NCBI GenBank assembly: GCA_950097145.1
Contig: CATNCF010000030.1
Span: 1 to 35,162 of the forward strand
Length of the DNA stretch: 35,162 nt
Direction: 5' to 3'
From: an uncultured Lachnospiraceae bacterium
GTDB lineage: Bacteria; Bacillota; Clostridia; Lachnospirales; Lachnospiraceae
The stretch's first letter is position 1. Every line of letters starts with the position of its first letter. Below, one piece after another: positions 8,252-15,569 of the stretch. The position numbers were made by a program, and so were the translations under genes. The notes beneath the pieces are model-generated. The model had not been told where the DNA came from. It worked only from the letters and a program-made list of their open reading frames with translations, and did no database searches.

Positions 8252-8482
8252 TTAAATCAGATATGGATTTAATACTTCCATAATTTCGTCTTTGTTATCT
8301 TCAGCATGAATGGCAAGGTCAATGGGTTTGGATAAGTCAAGGCTGAAAATCCCCATAATGGATTTTGCATCAATGACATATCTTCCGGAAATTAAATCAA
8401 AATCACAATCAAACTGTGTGATAGCATTTACAAAAGACTTTACCTTATCGATAGAATTTAATGAAATTTGTACGTTTATCAT
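8252..8482 (-). CDS. HPr-like small protein lacking the phosphorylatable histidine
   Basis: 76 residues. ATG at 8482 is chosen because AAGGAGG (8490-8496) lies 7 bases upstream; the in-frame ATG at 8515 has no site. The fold signature is HPr: a short beta-alpha start, then AKSIMGIFSLDLSKPIDL, matching the KSIMGVMSL region that contains the regulatory Ser46 of PTS carrier HPr (here Ser41). The active-site loop, normally G-I-H-A-R-P, reads NSIDKVK, so the His15 equivalent is missing. PTS phosphotransfer by the usual chemistry is therefore unlikely. It could be a Crh-like regulator, since Bacillus Crh also keeps Ser46 but lacks His15. That is inference from one alignment by eye. It has its own promoter and terminator. 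Confidence 0.8.
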   Translation of the reverse strand: MINVQISLNSIDKVKSFVNAITQFDCDFDLISGRYVIDAKSIMGIFSLDLSKPIDLAIHAEDNKDEIMEVLNPYLI

Positions 8483-8509
8483 GAGAAATCCTCCTTCAAT
8501 GTTAGAAAA

Positions 8510-8538
8510 TTGCAAATAGAAAATATTTTCTCTATAGT
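8510..8538 (+). promoter_or_regulatory. Candidate promoter of mtaB
   Basis: TTGCAA (8510-8515) and TATAGT (8533-8538) have a 17-base spacer. The -10 overlaps that of the opposing HPr-like promoter, giving a back-to-back pair centred near 8536. Confidence 0.55.
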
Positions 8539-8562
8539 AACGTCTTTTATAACAAAAGTCAA
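8534..8562 (-). promoter_or_regulatory. Promoter of the HPr-like gene
   Basis: On the - strand, TTGACT (8562-8557) and TACTAT (8539-8534) are separated by 17 bases, about 50 bases before the start codon. Its -10 overlaps the -10 of the divergent + promoter. Confidence 0.7.
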
Positions 8563-8637
8563 TGGCGCCCCAGCCAATTTAAGGAAAAAATACAGGATGT
8601 TTTTCGGCAGAATGTATGGAGAGGATGAAAAAGCAGA

Positions 8638-9996
8638 ATGAGAAAGGCAGCACTGCACAATTTAGGATGTAAAGTAAATGCATATGAAACAGAGAGTATG
8701 CAGCAACTCTTAGAACAAGCAGGGTATGAGATCGTGCCCTTTGAAGAAACGGCAGATGTGTATGTAGTAAACACTTGCTCTGTCACAAATATTGCAGACC
8801 GGAAATCACGGCAGATGCTCCATCGTGCCAGAAAGAGAAATCCGGACAGCGTAGTAGTGGCAGCAGGCTGCTATGTACAGACGGCGGCGGGGCAGGCTAA
8901 AGATGAGGCCATTGATATCCTGATCGGCAATAATAAGAAGCATGAACTTCCAGAACTGTTAGAACAGTTTTTTGCAGAAAGAAAAGATGAGAGGCAGGAC
9001 AGGAAAGAGCCTTTAAGAATTACAGCTGTTTTAGATATTGCAGAGGATTCTGCATATGAGAGATTGTCACTCAGCCGGACGGCGGAACATACCAGAGCTT
9101 TTATAAAGGTTCAGGACGGCTGTAATCAGTTCTGCAGCTATTGTATCATTCCCTATGCCAGAGGCAGAGTCAGGAGCAGGAAGATAGAGGATGTGTTAAT
9201 GGAAGTGGAACAGCTTGGAAAGAACGGCTATCAGGAGATCGTTCTTACCGGAATCCATTTAAGCTCCTATGGGGTAGATTTGGGAACAGATCTTCTCACA
9301 TTAATTGAGGAGATCCACTGTTTGCCGGGGATATCCAGGATACGCCTGGGTTCTCTGGAGCCGAACATTGTAACGGAAGAGTTTGCCAGCCGTATTGCAA
9401 AGCTGCCAAAAATCTGTCCTCATTTTCATTTGTCCTTACAGAGCGGCTGTGACACTGTTCTGCAGAGAATGAACCGTAAATATACTTGCCAGGAGTACCA
9501 GCAGGTCTGTGAGCGGCTGCGGAAATATTTTTTGCATCCAGCCATTACTACAGATGTAATTGTGGGATTTCCAGGGGAAACAGAAGAGGAATTTCAGAAA
9601 ACACGCAGATTTATAAGAAAAATTGGATTTTTTGAGATACACATTTTCAAATATTCCATACGGAAAGGAACCAGGGCGGCTGTTCTGGAACACCAGGTGC
9701 CGGAGAAAGTGAAAAGCGCGCGCAGTGAGACGTTGTTTTCCGATCTGGCTCCTATGAATGAAGCGTTCCTGGATTGGTATTTAGGCCAGGAATTAGAAGG
9801 GCTGCTGGAGGAACAAGTATCTTTTGGAGAACAAGAATATTTTCTTGGGCATACGAAAGAATATGTAAAGATAGCAGTACCAGTATCGGAAAAGACAGGT
9901 GAAAGCCTGATAAACAGAGTGGTCCGGGGCAAAGCGTGCTCCAGAATCAAAGAACATGTTTTACTGTTGGAAAATGTTTTAGAAGAAACTTCTTGA
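8638..9996 (+). CDS. mtaB: tRNA t6A37 methylthiotransferase (radical SAM)
   Basis: 452 residues. MtaB converts t6A to ms2t6A at position 37 of ANN-decoding tRNAs, using two 4Fe-4S clusters. The N-terminal domain carries three cluster cysteines (LGCKVNAYETE, NTCSVTNIADRKSRQ, AAGCYVQ). The radical SAM domain has Cys162-x3-Cys166-x2-Cys169 in DGCNQFCSYC, then YARGRVRSR. A TRAM-like RNA-binding region ends the protein. The LGCKVNAYE opening and the DRKSRQ after the second cysteine favour MtaB over MiaB and RimO. The nearest Shine-Dalgarno-like match (GGAGAGG, 8618-8624) is 13 bases from the ATG, rather far, so the start is slightly uncertain. Confidence 0.93.
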   Translation: MRKAALHNLGCKVNAYETESMQQLLEQAGYEIVPFEETADVYVVNTCSVTNIADRKSRQMLHRARKRNPDSVVVAAGCYVQTAAGQAKDEAIDILIGNNKKHELPELLEQFFAERKDERQDRKEPLRITAVLDIAEDSAYERLSLSRTAEHTRAFIKVQDGCNQFCSYCIIPYARGRVRSRKIEDVLMEVEQLGKNGYQEIVLTGIHLSSYGVDLGTDLLTLIEEIHCLPGISRIRLGSLEPNIVTEEFASRIAKLPKICPHFHLSLQSGCDTVLQRMNRKYTCQEYQQVCERLRKYFLHPAITTDVIVGFPGETEEEFQKTRRFIRKIGFFEIHIFKYSIRKGTRAAVLEHQVPEKVKSARSETLFSDLAPMNEAFLDWYLGQELEGLLEEQVSFGEQEYFLGHTKEYVKIAVPVSEKTGESLINRVVRGKACSRIKEHVLLLENVLEETS

Positions 9997-10021
9997 GTTT
10001 TCCGAACATTTGTATTAAAAT
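9993..10021 (+). promoter_or_regulatory. Candidate promoter for ireB-ruvX-DUF1292
   Basis: TTGAGT (9993-9998) overlaps the mtaB stop codon; TAAAAT (10016-10021) follows with a 17-base spacer, 55 bases before ireB. Confidence 0.5.
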
Positions 10022-10076
10022 AGACAGAAGAAGATTTTATTAAGAACGAAAGAGCAGAAAATAAGGGCGTGAGAAT

Positions 10077-10340
10077 ATGCAGGATAAAAATAATACTCAA
10101 TTTTTTAAGGTAGAAAAAGAGCAGCAGATACAAGTGGATGATGTGCTGGAAATTGTATATAGTGCTTTGCGGGAGAAGGGGTATAATCCGGTGAACCAGA
10201 TTGTGGGGTACATCATGTCTGGGGATCCTACTTATATTACCAGTCATAAGAATGCCAGGAGTCTCATTATGAAAGTGGAACGGGATGAGCTGGTGGAAGA
10301 GATTCTGCGTCATTATATTAAGAATAATTCCTGGGAATAG
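10077..10340 (+). CDS. ireB: IreB-family regulatory phosphoprotein (UPF0297)
   Basis: 87 residues, the typical family length. Recognised from [35 protein letters not shown] and ITSHKNAR. In Enterococcus faecalis, IreB is a substrate of the PASTA-domain kinase IreK and affects cephalosporin resistance; phosphorylation is on N-terminal threonines. Thr7 is the only threonine in the N-terminal tail here, so it is the obvious candidate site. The gene precedes ruvX by 10 bases, the conserved Firmicutes arrangement, and ruvX is followed by a DUF1292 gene as usual. A function in this organism is not demonstrated by sequence. Confidence 0.92.
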   Translation: MQDKNNTQFFKVEKEQQIQVDDVLEIVYSALREKGYNPVNQIVGYIMSGDPTYITSHKNARSLIMKVERDELVEEILRHYIKNNSWE

Positions 10341-10350
10341 GAGGCAGAGG

Positions 10351-10788
10351 ATGCGTATCATGGGTTTGGACTTTGGATCCAAAACAGTGGGTGTTGCAGT
10401 GAGCGATGCGCTGCACATCACAGCACAGGGTATAGAGACCATTCAGAGAAAATCCCAGGGAAAGTTAAGACAGACCCTTGCCAGGATTGATTTGCTGATT
10501 CAGGAATACCAGGTGGACAGAATTGTGCTGGGATTTCCTAAGAATATGAATAATACAGAAGGGGAACGCTGCCAGAAAACATTGGAATTTCAGAGGATGT
10601 TGGAACAACGCACCGGTCTTGAGGTGTTTTTGTGGGACGAGCGTCTGACTACTGTGGCGGCAGACCGTACTTTAATGGAGGGCGGAGTGCGCAGGGAAAA
10701 CAGAAAGAGCTATGTGGATCGGATTGCGGCTGTATTTATTTTGCAGGGATATCTTGATTCACTGGCATTTGAAAAAAACAGGGCGTGA
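10351..10788 (+). CDS. ruvX: RuvX/YqgF-family RNase H-fold nuclease
   Basis: 145 residues. ATG 10351 is preceded by AGGAGG (10339-10344), which overlaps the ireB stop; upstream in-frame ATGs lie inside ireB and lack such spacing. Landmarks are [16 protein letters not shown] (first acidic residue), [14 protein letters not shown] and [14 protein letters not shown], with a final Asp in [16 protein letters not shown]. The family is implicated in maturation of the 5' end of 16S rRNA and called a putative Holliday junction resolvase in older annotation. The RNase H fold and catalytic acids look intact. Confidence 0.94.
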   Translation: MRIMGLDFGSKTVGVAVSDALHITAQGIETIQRKSQGKLRQTLARIDLLIQEYQVDRIVLGFPKNMNNTEGERCQKTLEFQRMLEQRTGLEVFLWDERLTTVAADRTLMEGGVRRENRKSYVDRIAAVFILQGYLDSLAFEKNRA

Positions 10789-10812
10789 ATTAAAAAAGTA
10801 AAGGAATCGAAT

Positions 10813-11073
10813 ATGGAGAAAGTGAGATTTCAGTCTCCCCAGGACGGAGAGGCTTTAGAATTTTACGTGATAGAACAGACCCGGATCAATGGAGTGGATT
10901 ATCTTCTTGCGGCAGAAGAGGAAGAAGGAGACTGTGAGGCTTTTATTTTAAAGGAACTGTCACATGGCTCTGAGGAGGAAGCCGTCTATGAACTGGTGGA
11001 CTCTGAGGAAGAGTTAGCATATATATCCAGGATATTTTCGGAACTGCTGGATGATGTAGATTTTACAATGTGA
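10813..11073 (+). CDS. DUF1292 (YrzB-family) small acidic protein
   Basis: 86 residues, strongly acidic. The pattern FYVIEQTRINGVDYLLAAEE followed by a Glu-rich middle and a C-terminal LVDSEEELAYISRIFSELLDD is typical of DUF1292. Members sit directly after ruvX in many Firmicutes; function is unknown. An AAAGGA site lies ~8 bases upstream. The gap to ruvX is 24 bases, so it is probably in the same transcript. Confidence 0.85.
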   Translation: MEKVRFQSPQDGEALEFYVIEQTRINGVDYLLAAEEEEGDCEAFILKELSHGSEEEAVYELVDSEEELAYISRIFSELLDDVDFTM

Positions 11074-11178
11074 ATGAATTAGGTGAGAGTGTCAAAAGAG
11101 TGCGGCGCATTCACATATACCTTGTATTGGTATGTTACGATGGCAATATGGGGCATATGTGCAGCGGAGGAAGCGCTT

Positions 11179-11207
11179 TTGACATCCGGATCCCAAATCA
11201 ATATAAA
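11179..11207 (+). promoter_or_regulatory. Strong sigma-A promoter for RNase J
   Basis: TTGACA (11179-11184) and TATAAA (11202-11207) have a 17-base spacer and lie just before the TTG start at 11233. This argues that the upstream in-frame extension to 11083 is not translated. Confidence 0.75.
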
Positions 11208-11232
11208 AATAAAATTAAGAAAGAGGTGCAAC

Positions 11233-12897
11233 TTGAAAAAACAAAACAACTCAAAATTGAAAATCATTCCATTAGGAGGATTAGAGCAGATTGGAATGAA
11301 CATTACTGCCTTCGAATACGAGGACAGTATTATTGTAGTGGATTGCGGATTGTCATTTCCAGAGGATGATATGCTGGGAATTGATCTGGTAATTCCAGAT
11401 GTCACATATTTAAAGAACAATATTGACAAAGTAAAGGGATTTTTCATTACCCATGGCCATGAGGATCATATCGGAGCCATTCCCTATGTACTTAGGGAGA
11501 TTAACGTACCCATTTATGCTACGAAGCTGACCATAGGAATTATTGAAAATAAGCTGCGGGAGCATAATCTCCTTACAAAGGTGAAACGCAAAGTAGTAAA
11601 GTATGGGCAGCATATTAATTTAGGATGTTTCCGAGTAGAATTTATTAAGACGAATCACAGTATTCAGGATGCGGCAGCCCTTGCCATATATTCGCCAGCA
11701 GGAGTTGTGGTTCATACAGGAGACTTTAAGGTGGATTATACGCCGGTATTTGGAGATGCCATTGATTTACAGAGATTTGGGGAAATAGGAAAGAAGGGCG
11801 TACTTGCGCTGATGTGTGACAGTACCAATGCAGAGAGGCCCGGATTTACCAATTCAGAACGTACCGTAGGGAAGACCTTTGACAATATTTTTTCAGAGCA
11901 CACCAATACCCGCATTATTATCGCGACTTTTGCATCCAATGTGGATCGTGTGCAGCAGATCATCAATTCAGCGTACAAATTTGGAAGAAAAGTTGTTGTG
12001 GAAGGAAGGAGTATGGTGAATATTATTTCCACTGCCACAGAACTTGGATATCTTCAAATCCCGGAAAACACATTGATTGATATCGAGGAATTAAAGAATT
12101 ATCCGGATGAACAGACTGTGCTGATTACTACTGGGAGCCAGGGGGAGTCTATGGCGGCATTATCCCGCATGGCGGCAAATCTTCATAAGAAAGTGACCAT
12201 CAAGCCGGGAGATACCATTATTTTCAGTTCCAATCCAATTCCTGGAAATGAAAAGGCAGTGTCCAATGTGATCAATGAATTATTTATGAAGGGGGCAGAG
12301 GTGATTTTCCAGGATGCCCATGTATCTGGACATGCCTGCCGTGAGGAGATTAAGCTCATTTATTCTCTGGTTAAGCCGAAATATGCAATTCCAGTACATG
12401 GAGAATATAAGCATTTGAAAGCCCAGGCCTCCATTGCACAGGAGCTGGGAATCAGCAAGGAAGATATTTTTATTTTGTCTTCCGGAAATGTGCTGGAGCT
12501 GGATGAGAATGGGGCAAAGGTGACAGATAAGGTTCCGGTGGGAGCTATTCTTGTGGACGGACTTGGCGTAGGAGATGTGGGAAATATTGTACTGCGAGAC
12601 CGTCAGCACCTTGCAGAGGATGGAATTATTATTGTGGTAATGACGTTGGAGTCCGGCAGCGGAAGAGTATTGGCAGGTCCTGATATTGTCAGCCGCGGCT
12701 TTGTATATGTAAGAGGCGCTGAGAGCCTAATGGACGAGGCAAAACAGGTACTGGATGACACTATGGAATATTGTATGGATAAGAATATCACAGACTGGGG
12801 CAGGATTAAGACGGAGATTAAGGAAGAGCTGGGTGAATTTGTCTGGAAAAAAACCAAGCGCAGGCCCATGATCATGCCTATTATTATGGAAGTTTAA
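11233..12897 (+). CDS. rnj: Ribonuclease J
   Basis: 554 residues from a TTG start at 11233, close to the ~555 usual for RNase J. The start is chosen because an AGAGG site lies 6 bases upstream, the -10 element ends at 11207, and homology begins at KLKIIPLGGLEQIGMN. A longer frame from ATG 11083 would add 50 unrelated residues. The metallo-beta-lactamase zinc motif HGHEDH is at 74-79; beta-CASP features include CDSTNAERPGF, TFASNVDR, GRSM, SGHACREEIK and PVHGEYKHL. RNase J combines 5'-exonuclease and endonuclease activity in mRNA decay and rRNA processing. Only one paralogue is in this window. Confidence 0.94.
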   Translation: MKKQNNSKLKIIPLGGLEQIGMNITAFEYEDSIIVVDCGLSFPEDDMLGIDLVIPDVTYLKNNIDKVKGFFITHGHEDHIGAIPYVLREINVPIYATKLTIGIIENKLREHNLLTKVKRKVVKYGQHINLGCFRVEFIKTNHSIQDAAALAIYSPAGVVVHTGDFKVDYTPVFGDAIDLQRFGEIGKKGVLALMCDSTNAERPGFTNSERTVGKTFDNIFSEHTNTRIIIATFASNVDRVQQIINSAYKFGRKVVVEGRSMVNIISTATELGYLQIPENTLIDIEELKNYPDEQTVLITTGSQGESMAALSRMAANLHKKVTIKPGDTIIFSSNPIPGNEKAVSNVINELFMKGAEVIFQDAHVSGHACREEIKLIYSLVKPKYAIPVHGEYKHLKAQASIAQELGISKEDIFILSSGNVLELDENGAKVTDKVPVGAILVDGLGVGDVGNIVLRDRQHLAEDGIIIVVMTLESGSGRVLAGPDIVSRGFVYVRGAESLMDEAKQVLDDTMEYCMDKNITDWGRIKTEIKEELGEFVWKKTKRRPMIMPIIMEV

Positions 12898-12941
12898 AAT
12901 ATTATTGACGTTTAAGGGGCGGACCGAAAGCTGAGGTTGTT

Positions 12942-13286
12942 ATGTATCATAGAATGGAAGAAATATTGAATAATTTGGTAGAGTCTTTTAAGGACAGTCC
13001 GGAATACAGGGAATATCAGAGAATGAGAGAACTGCTTCACCAGGAGCCTGAGAAAGAGCAGGCGGTGAATGAGTTCCGCAGACGTAATTTTGAACTGCAT
13101 AAATACCGGAATACAGACTTATATGCAGAAATGGATCGGCTGGAACAAGAATTTGCACCTTTGCGGGAACAGCCGCTGGTCAATGAGTATCTGTCAGCAG
13201 AACTTGCATTGTGCCGGATGGTGCAGCGTGTCAATTACCGTTTGATGGAAGAGATTGAATTTGATATGGGGTTTGAGCTTTATTAG
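12942..13286 (+). CDS. YlbF/YmcA-family protein
   Basis: 114 residues, almost all helical. The pattern ESFKDSPEYREYQRMRELLHQ, FRRRNFELHKY and the C-terminal LALCRMVQRVNYRLMEEIEFD fit the YlbF/YmcA (DUF964) family. In Bacillus, YlbF, YmcA and YaaT form a complex affecting RNase Y and developmental regulation. Location right after RNase J is consistent with a link to RNA decay, but that is inference. The ribosome binding site is weak (GAGG, ~8 bases before ATG). Confidence 0.8.
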   Translation: MYHRMEEILNNLVESFKDSPEYREYQRMRELLHQEPEKEQAVNEFRRRNFELHKYRNTDLYAEMDRLEQEFAPLREQPLVNEYLSAELALCRMVQRVNYRLMEEIEFDMGFELY

Positions 13287-13302
13287 TACAAGGGGGAATG
13301 CT

Positions 13303-13686
13303 ATGGGAAGCAGTAAGATTGCACTGAATGTTTTGAGCAGTGTTTTGAGCGTTTTAATTATGGTACTGTTGATTTTTATGTTTCTGAGGGCAGGCCATGG
13401 GGCGTATGATCTTGGATACCGGGTTTTTACGGAACCTGCGCTGGAGGAAGCCCCGGGACAGGATATGAGAGTGGAATTGAAGGAAGGAATGACAGTGCTG
13501 GAGCTTGGAAGCCTGCTGGAAGAAAAATGTCTGGTGAAAAACGGGCTGCTGTTTGCCATTCAGCTTCAGATTTCCGACTACAGAGATAAGGTGAAAGAGG
13601 GAACTTATACATTGAATACTTCTCAGACAGCAAAGGAAATGATGCAGATTATGGCAGGAGAGGAAATTGAGGAAACAGCGGAATGA
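13303..13686 (+). CDS. MltG-like membrane protein lacking the catalytic domain
   Basis: 127 residues from ATG 13303 (AGGGGGA at ~13291-13297). An N-terminal membrane segment (~10-30) is followed by an extracytoplasmic part resembling the N-terminal, LysM-like subdomain of MltG/YceG: VELKEGMTVLELGSLLEEK, LVKNGLLFAIQL and KEGTYTLNTSQTAKEMMQIM. Full-length MltG is ~340-380 residues with a C-terminal domain holding the catalytic Glu, and none of that is present. There is no nearby frame carrying the missing part, since trmR starts inside the stop codon (13683-13686). Position between the ruvX region and trmR matches yrrL (mltG) of Bacillus subtilis, so it appears to be a reduced relative. Lytic activity is not expected. 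Confidence 0.75.
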   Translation: MGSSKIALNVLSSVLSVLIMVLLIFMFLRAGHGAYDLGYRVFTEPALEEAPGQDMRVELKEGMTVLELGSLLEEKCLVKNGLLFAIQLQISDYRDKVKEGTYTLNTSQTAKEMMQIMAGEEIEETAE

Positions 13687-14324
13687 TAAGGGATGAACGT
13701 TTGAGCACATATATTAATTCTCTGGATCGCGGGAATCCTGCTTTTTTAAAGGAACTGGAAGAAGAGGCACATAGAAATTATGTGCCTGTGATCCGAACCG
13801 AGACACAGAATTTTTTAAAACTCCTGCTTGCCATGAACCGCCCCGGACGTATTCTCGAGGTGGGAACGGCAGTGGGATTTTCCGCGTTATTGATGGAATA
13901 TTTTAACCCGGCAGAATGCAGGATAACTACGATAGAAAATTATGCAAAGAGAATCCCTGCTGCCAGAGAAAATTTTATGCGCGCTGGCAGACAGAATGTG
14001 ATAGAATTATTGGAAGGAGACGCCGCAGAGGTCATGAAGACACTGACAGAACCTTATGATTTTATATTTATGGATGCAGCAAAAGGACAGTATATTCATT
14101 TTCTGGCTGAAGTAATGCGGCTCTTGAAGCCGGGCGGAATACTGGTTTCAGATAATGTGCTGCAGGACGGGGATGTTATTGAATCCCGTTTTGCAGTGAC
14201 CAGGAGAAACCGTACCATTCACAAAAGAATGCGGGAGTATCTGTACGAGCTGACTCATATGGAGGAATTAACAACTTCCGTCTTGCCTATTGGGGACGGG
14301 GTAACGGTCAGTGTAAGGAGGTAG
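13683..14324 (+). CDS. trmR: tRNA 5-hydroxyuridine methyltransferase TrmR (O-methyltransferase family)
   Basis: 213 residues. Class I SAM methyltransferase of the caffeoyl-CoA/catechol O-methyltransferase type: SAM loop LEVGTAVGFSAL, IENYAKRIPAA, the metal-binding FIFMDAAKGQY and KPGGILVSDNVLQDG. In Bacillus subtilis the gene in this position (yrrM, trmR) makes 5-methoxyuridine at tRNA position 34 from the hydroxyuridine produced by TrhP. The immediately following trhP homologue supports that assignment. The start overlaps the previous stop codon (ATGA), implying translational coupling. Confidence 0.88.
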   Translation: MIRDERLSTYINSLDRGNPAFLKELEEEAHRNYVPVIRTETQNFLKLLLAMNRPGRILEVGTAVGFSALLMEYFNPAECRITTIENYAKRIPAARENFMRAGRQNVIELLEGDAAEVMKTLTEPYDFIFMDAAKGQYIHFLAEVMRLLKPGGILVSDNVLQDGDVIESRFAVTRRNRTIHKRMREYLYELTHMEELTTSVLPIGDGVTVSVRR

Positions 14325-14327
14325 TGT

Positions 14328-15569
14328 ATGAAGAAACCGGAATTGCTTGTGCCTGCAAGCAGCCTGGAGGTATTGAAAATTGCGGTTATATTTGGCGCAG
14401 ACGCGGTATATATTGGCGGGGAGGTTTTTGGACTGCGGGCTAAGGCTAAGAATTTTTCCATGGAAGATATGCAAGAGGGGATTGATTTTGCACACAGCTA
14501 TGGGGTAAATGTTTATGTGACGGCAAATATTCTGGCGCATAACGAGGATCTGGAAGGTGTGAGGGCTTATTTTACAGAGTTAAAGGAAATGAAGATAGAC
14601 GCATTGATTATCTCTGATCCGGGAATCTTTATGATAGCAAAAGAAATCTGCCCCGAACTGGAAATCCATATTTCTACCCAGGCAAATAATACAAATTTTG
14701 GGACATACCAGTTTTGGTACCAGCAGGGGGCAAAGCGCGTAGTTTCCGCGAGAGAATTGTCCTTACAGGAAATTGGTGAAATCCGCAGAAACATTCCAGA
14801 GGATATGGAGATTGAGACGTTCATACATGGAGCTATGTGCATTTCTTATTCTGGAAGATGTCTTTTGAGCAATTATTTTACAGGACGGGACGCCAATCAG
14901 GGGGCGTGCACCCATCCCTGCCGCTGGAACTATGCGGTGGTGGAGGAAACCAGGCCGGGTGAGTATATGCCGGTATTTGAAAATGAGCGGGGGACTTATA
15001 TTTTTAATTCCAAAGATTTATGTATGATTCAGCATATTCCGGAACTTGTAGAGGCAGGGATTGACAGCTTCAAAATTGAGGGAAGGATGAAGACTGCGCT
15101 GTATGTGGCTGCAGTGGCAAGGACATACCGGAAAGCCATTGATGATTATTTTGTTTCCAGGGAAATGTATGAAGAGCATATGCCTTGGTATCTGGATCAG
15201 ATTTCTAACTGCACATACCGGCAGTTTACCACTGGGTTTTTCTTTGGGAAACCGGATGAACATGCCCAGATCTATGACAGCAATACGTATGTAAAGGAAT
15301 ATACGTACCTGGGGATTGTGGGACAATTGGACAGCAAGGGGTACTGTATCGAACAGAAAAACAAATTTTCTGTGGGAGAAGTGATTGAGGTGATGAAACC
15401 CAGCGGCGAGAACATCAGCGTAACAGTGCAGGCAATCAGAGATGAGGACGGCAATGAGATGGAATCAGCGCCCCATCCCCGGCAGAAGTTATATATTGAT
15501 TTAGGGCGGCCGCTGGCAAAGTATGATATTTTGCGCAGACAAGAGAAGGAGGAGCAGGCAGATGAATAA
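14328..15569 (+). CDS. trhP: U32-family tRNA U34 hydroxylation protein TrhP
   Basis: 413 residues, peptidase U32 family in older annotation. Landmarks: PELLVPASSLEVLKIAV, GADAVYIGG, the U32 signature FIHGAMCISYSGRCLLS, CTHPCRWNY, the SKDLCMI strand and IEGRMKTALYVA. A C-terminal beta domain (~330-405) follows. In bacteria TrhP uses prephenate-dependent chemistry to make 5-hydroxyuridine at tRNA position 34. Bacillus has two tandem copies (yrrN, yrrO); here there is one full-length gene. GGAGG precedes the start; trmR ends 3 bases upstream. Confidence 0.9.
   Translation: MKKPELLVPASSLEVLKIAVIFGADAVYIGGEVFGLRAKAKNFSMEDMQEGIDFAHSYGVNVYVTANILAHNEDLEGVRAYFTELKEMKIDALIISDPGIFMIAKEICPELEIHISTQANNTNFGTYQFWYQQGAKRVVSARELSLQEIGEIRRNIPEDMEIETFIHGAMCISYSGRCLLSNYFTGRDANQGACTHPCRWNYAVVEETRPGEYMPVFENERGTYIFNSKDLCMIQHIPELVEAGIDSFKIEGRMKTALYVAAVARTYRKAIDDYFVSREMYEEHMPWYLDQISNCTYRQFTTGFFFGKPDEHAQIYDSNTYVKEYTYLGIVGQLDSKGYCIEQKNKFSVGEVIEVMKPSGENISVTVQAIRDEDGNEMESAPHPRQKLYIDLGRPLAKYDILRRQEKEEQADE

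Noticed and set aside
9594..10442. 282-codon - strand ORF
   Set aside because: It lies opposite mtaB, ireB and ruvX, all confidently assigned, and shows no family pattern or ribosome binding site.
11083..11232. N-terminal 50-codon extension of RNase J from ATG 11083
   Set aside because: It contains the TTGACA/TATAAA promoter, has no family similarity and makes the protein longer than normal.
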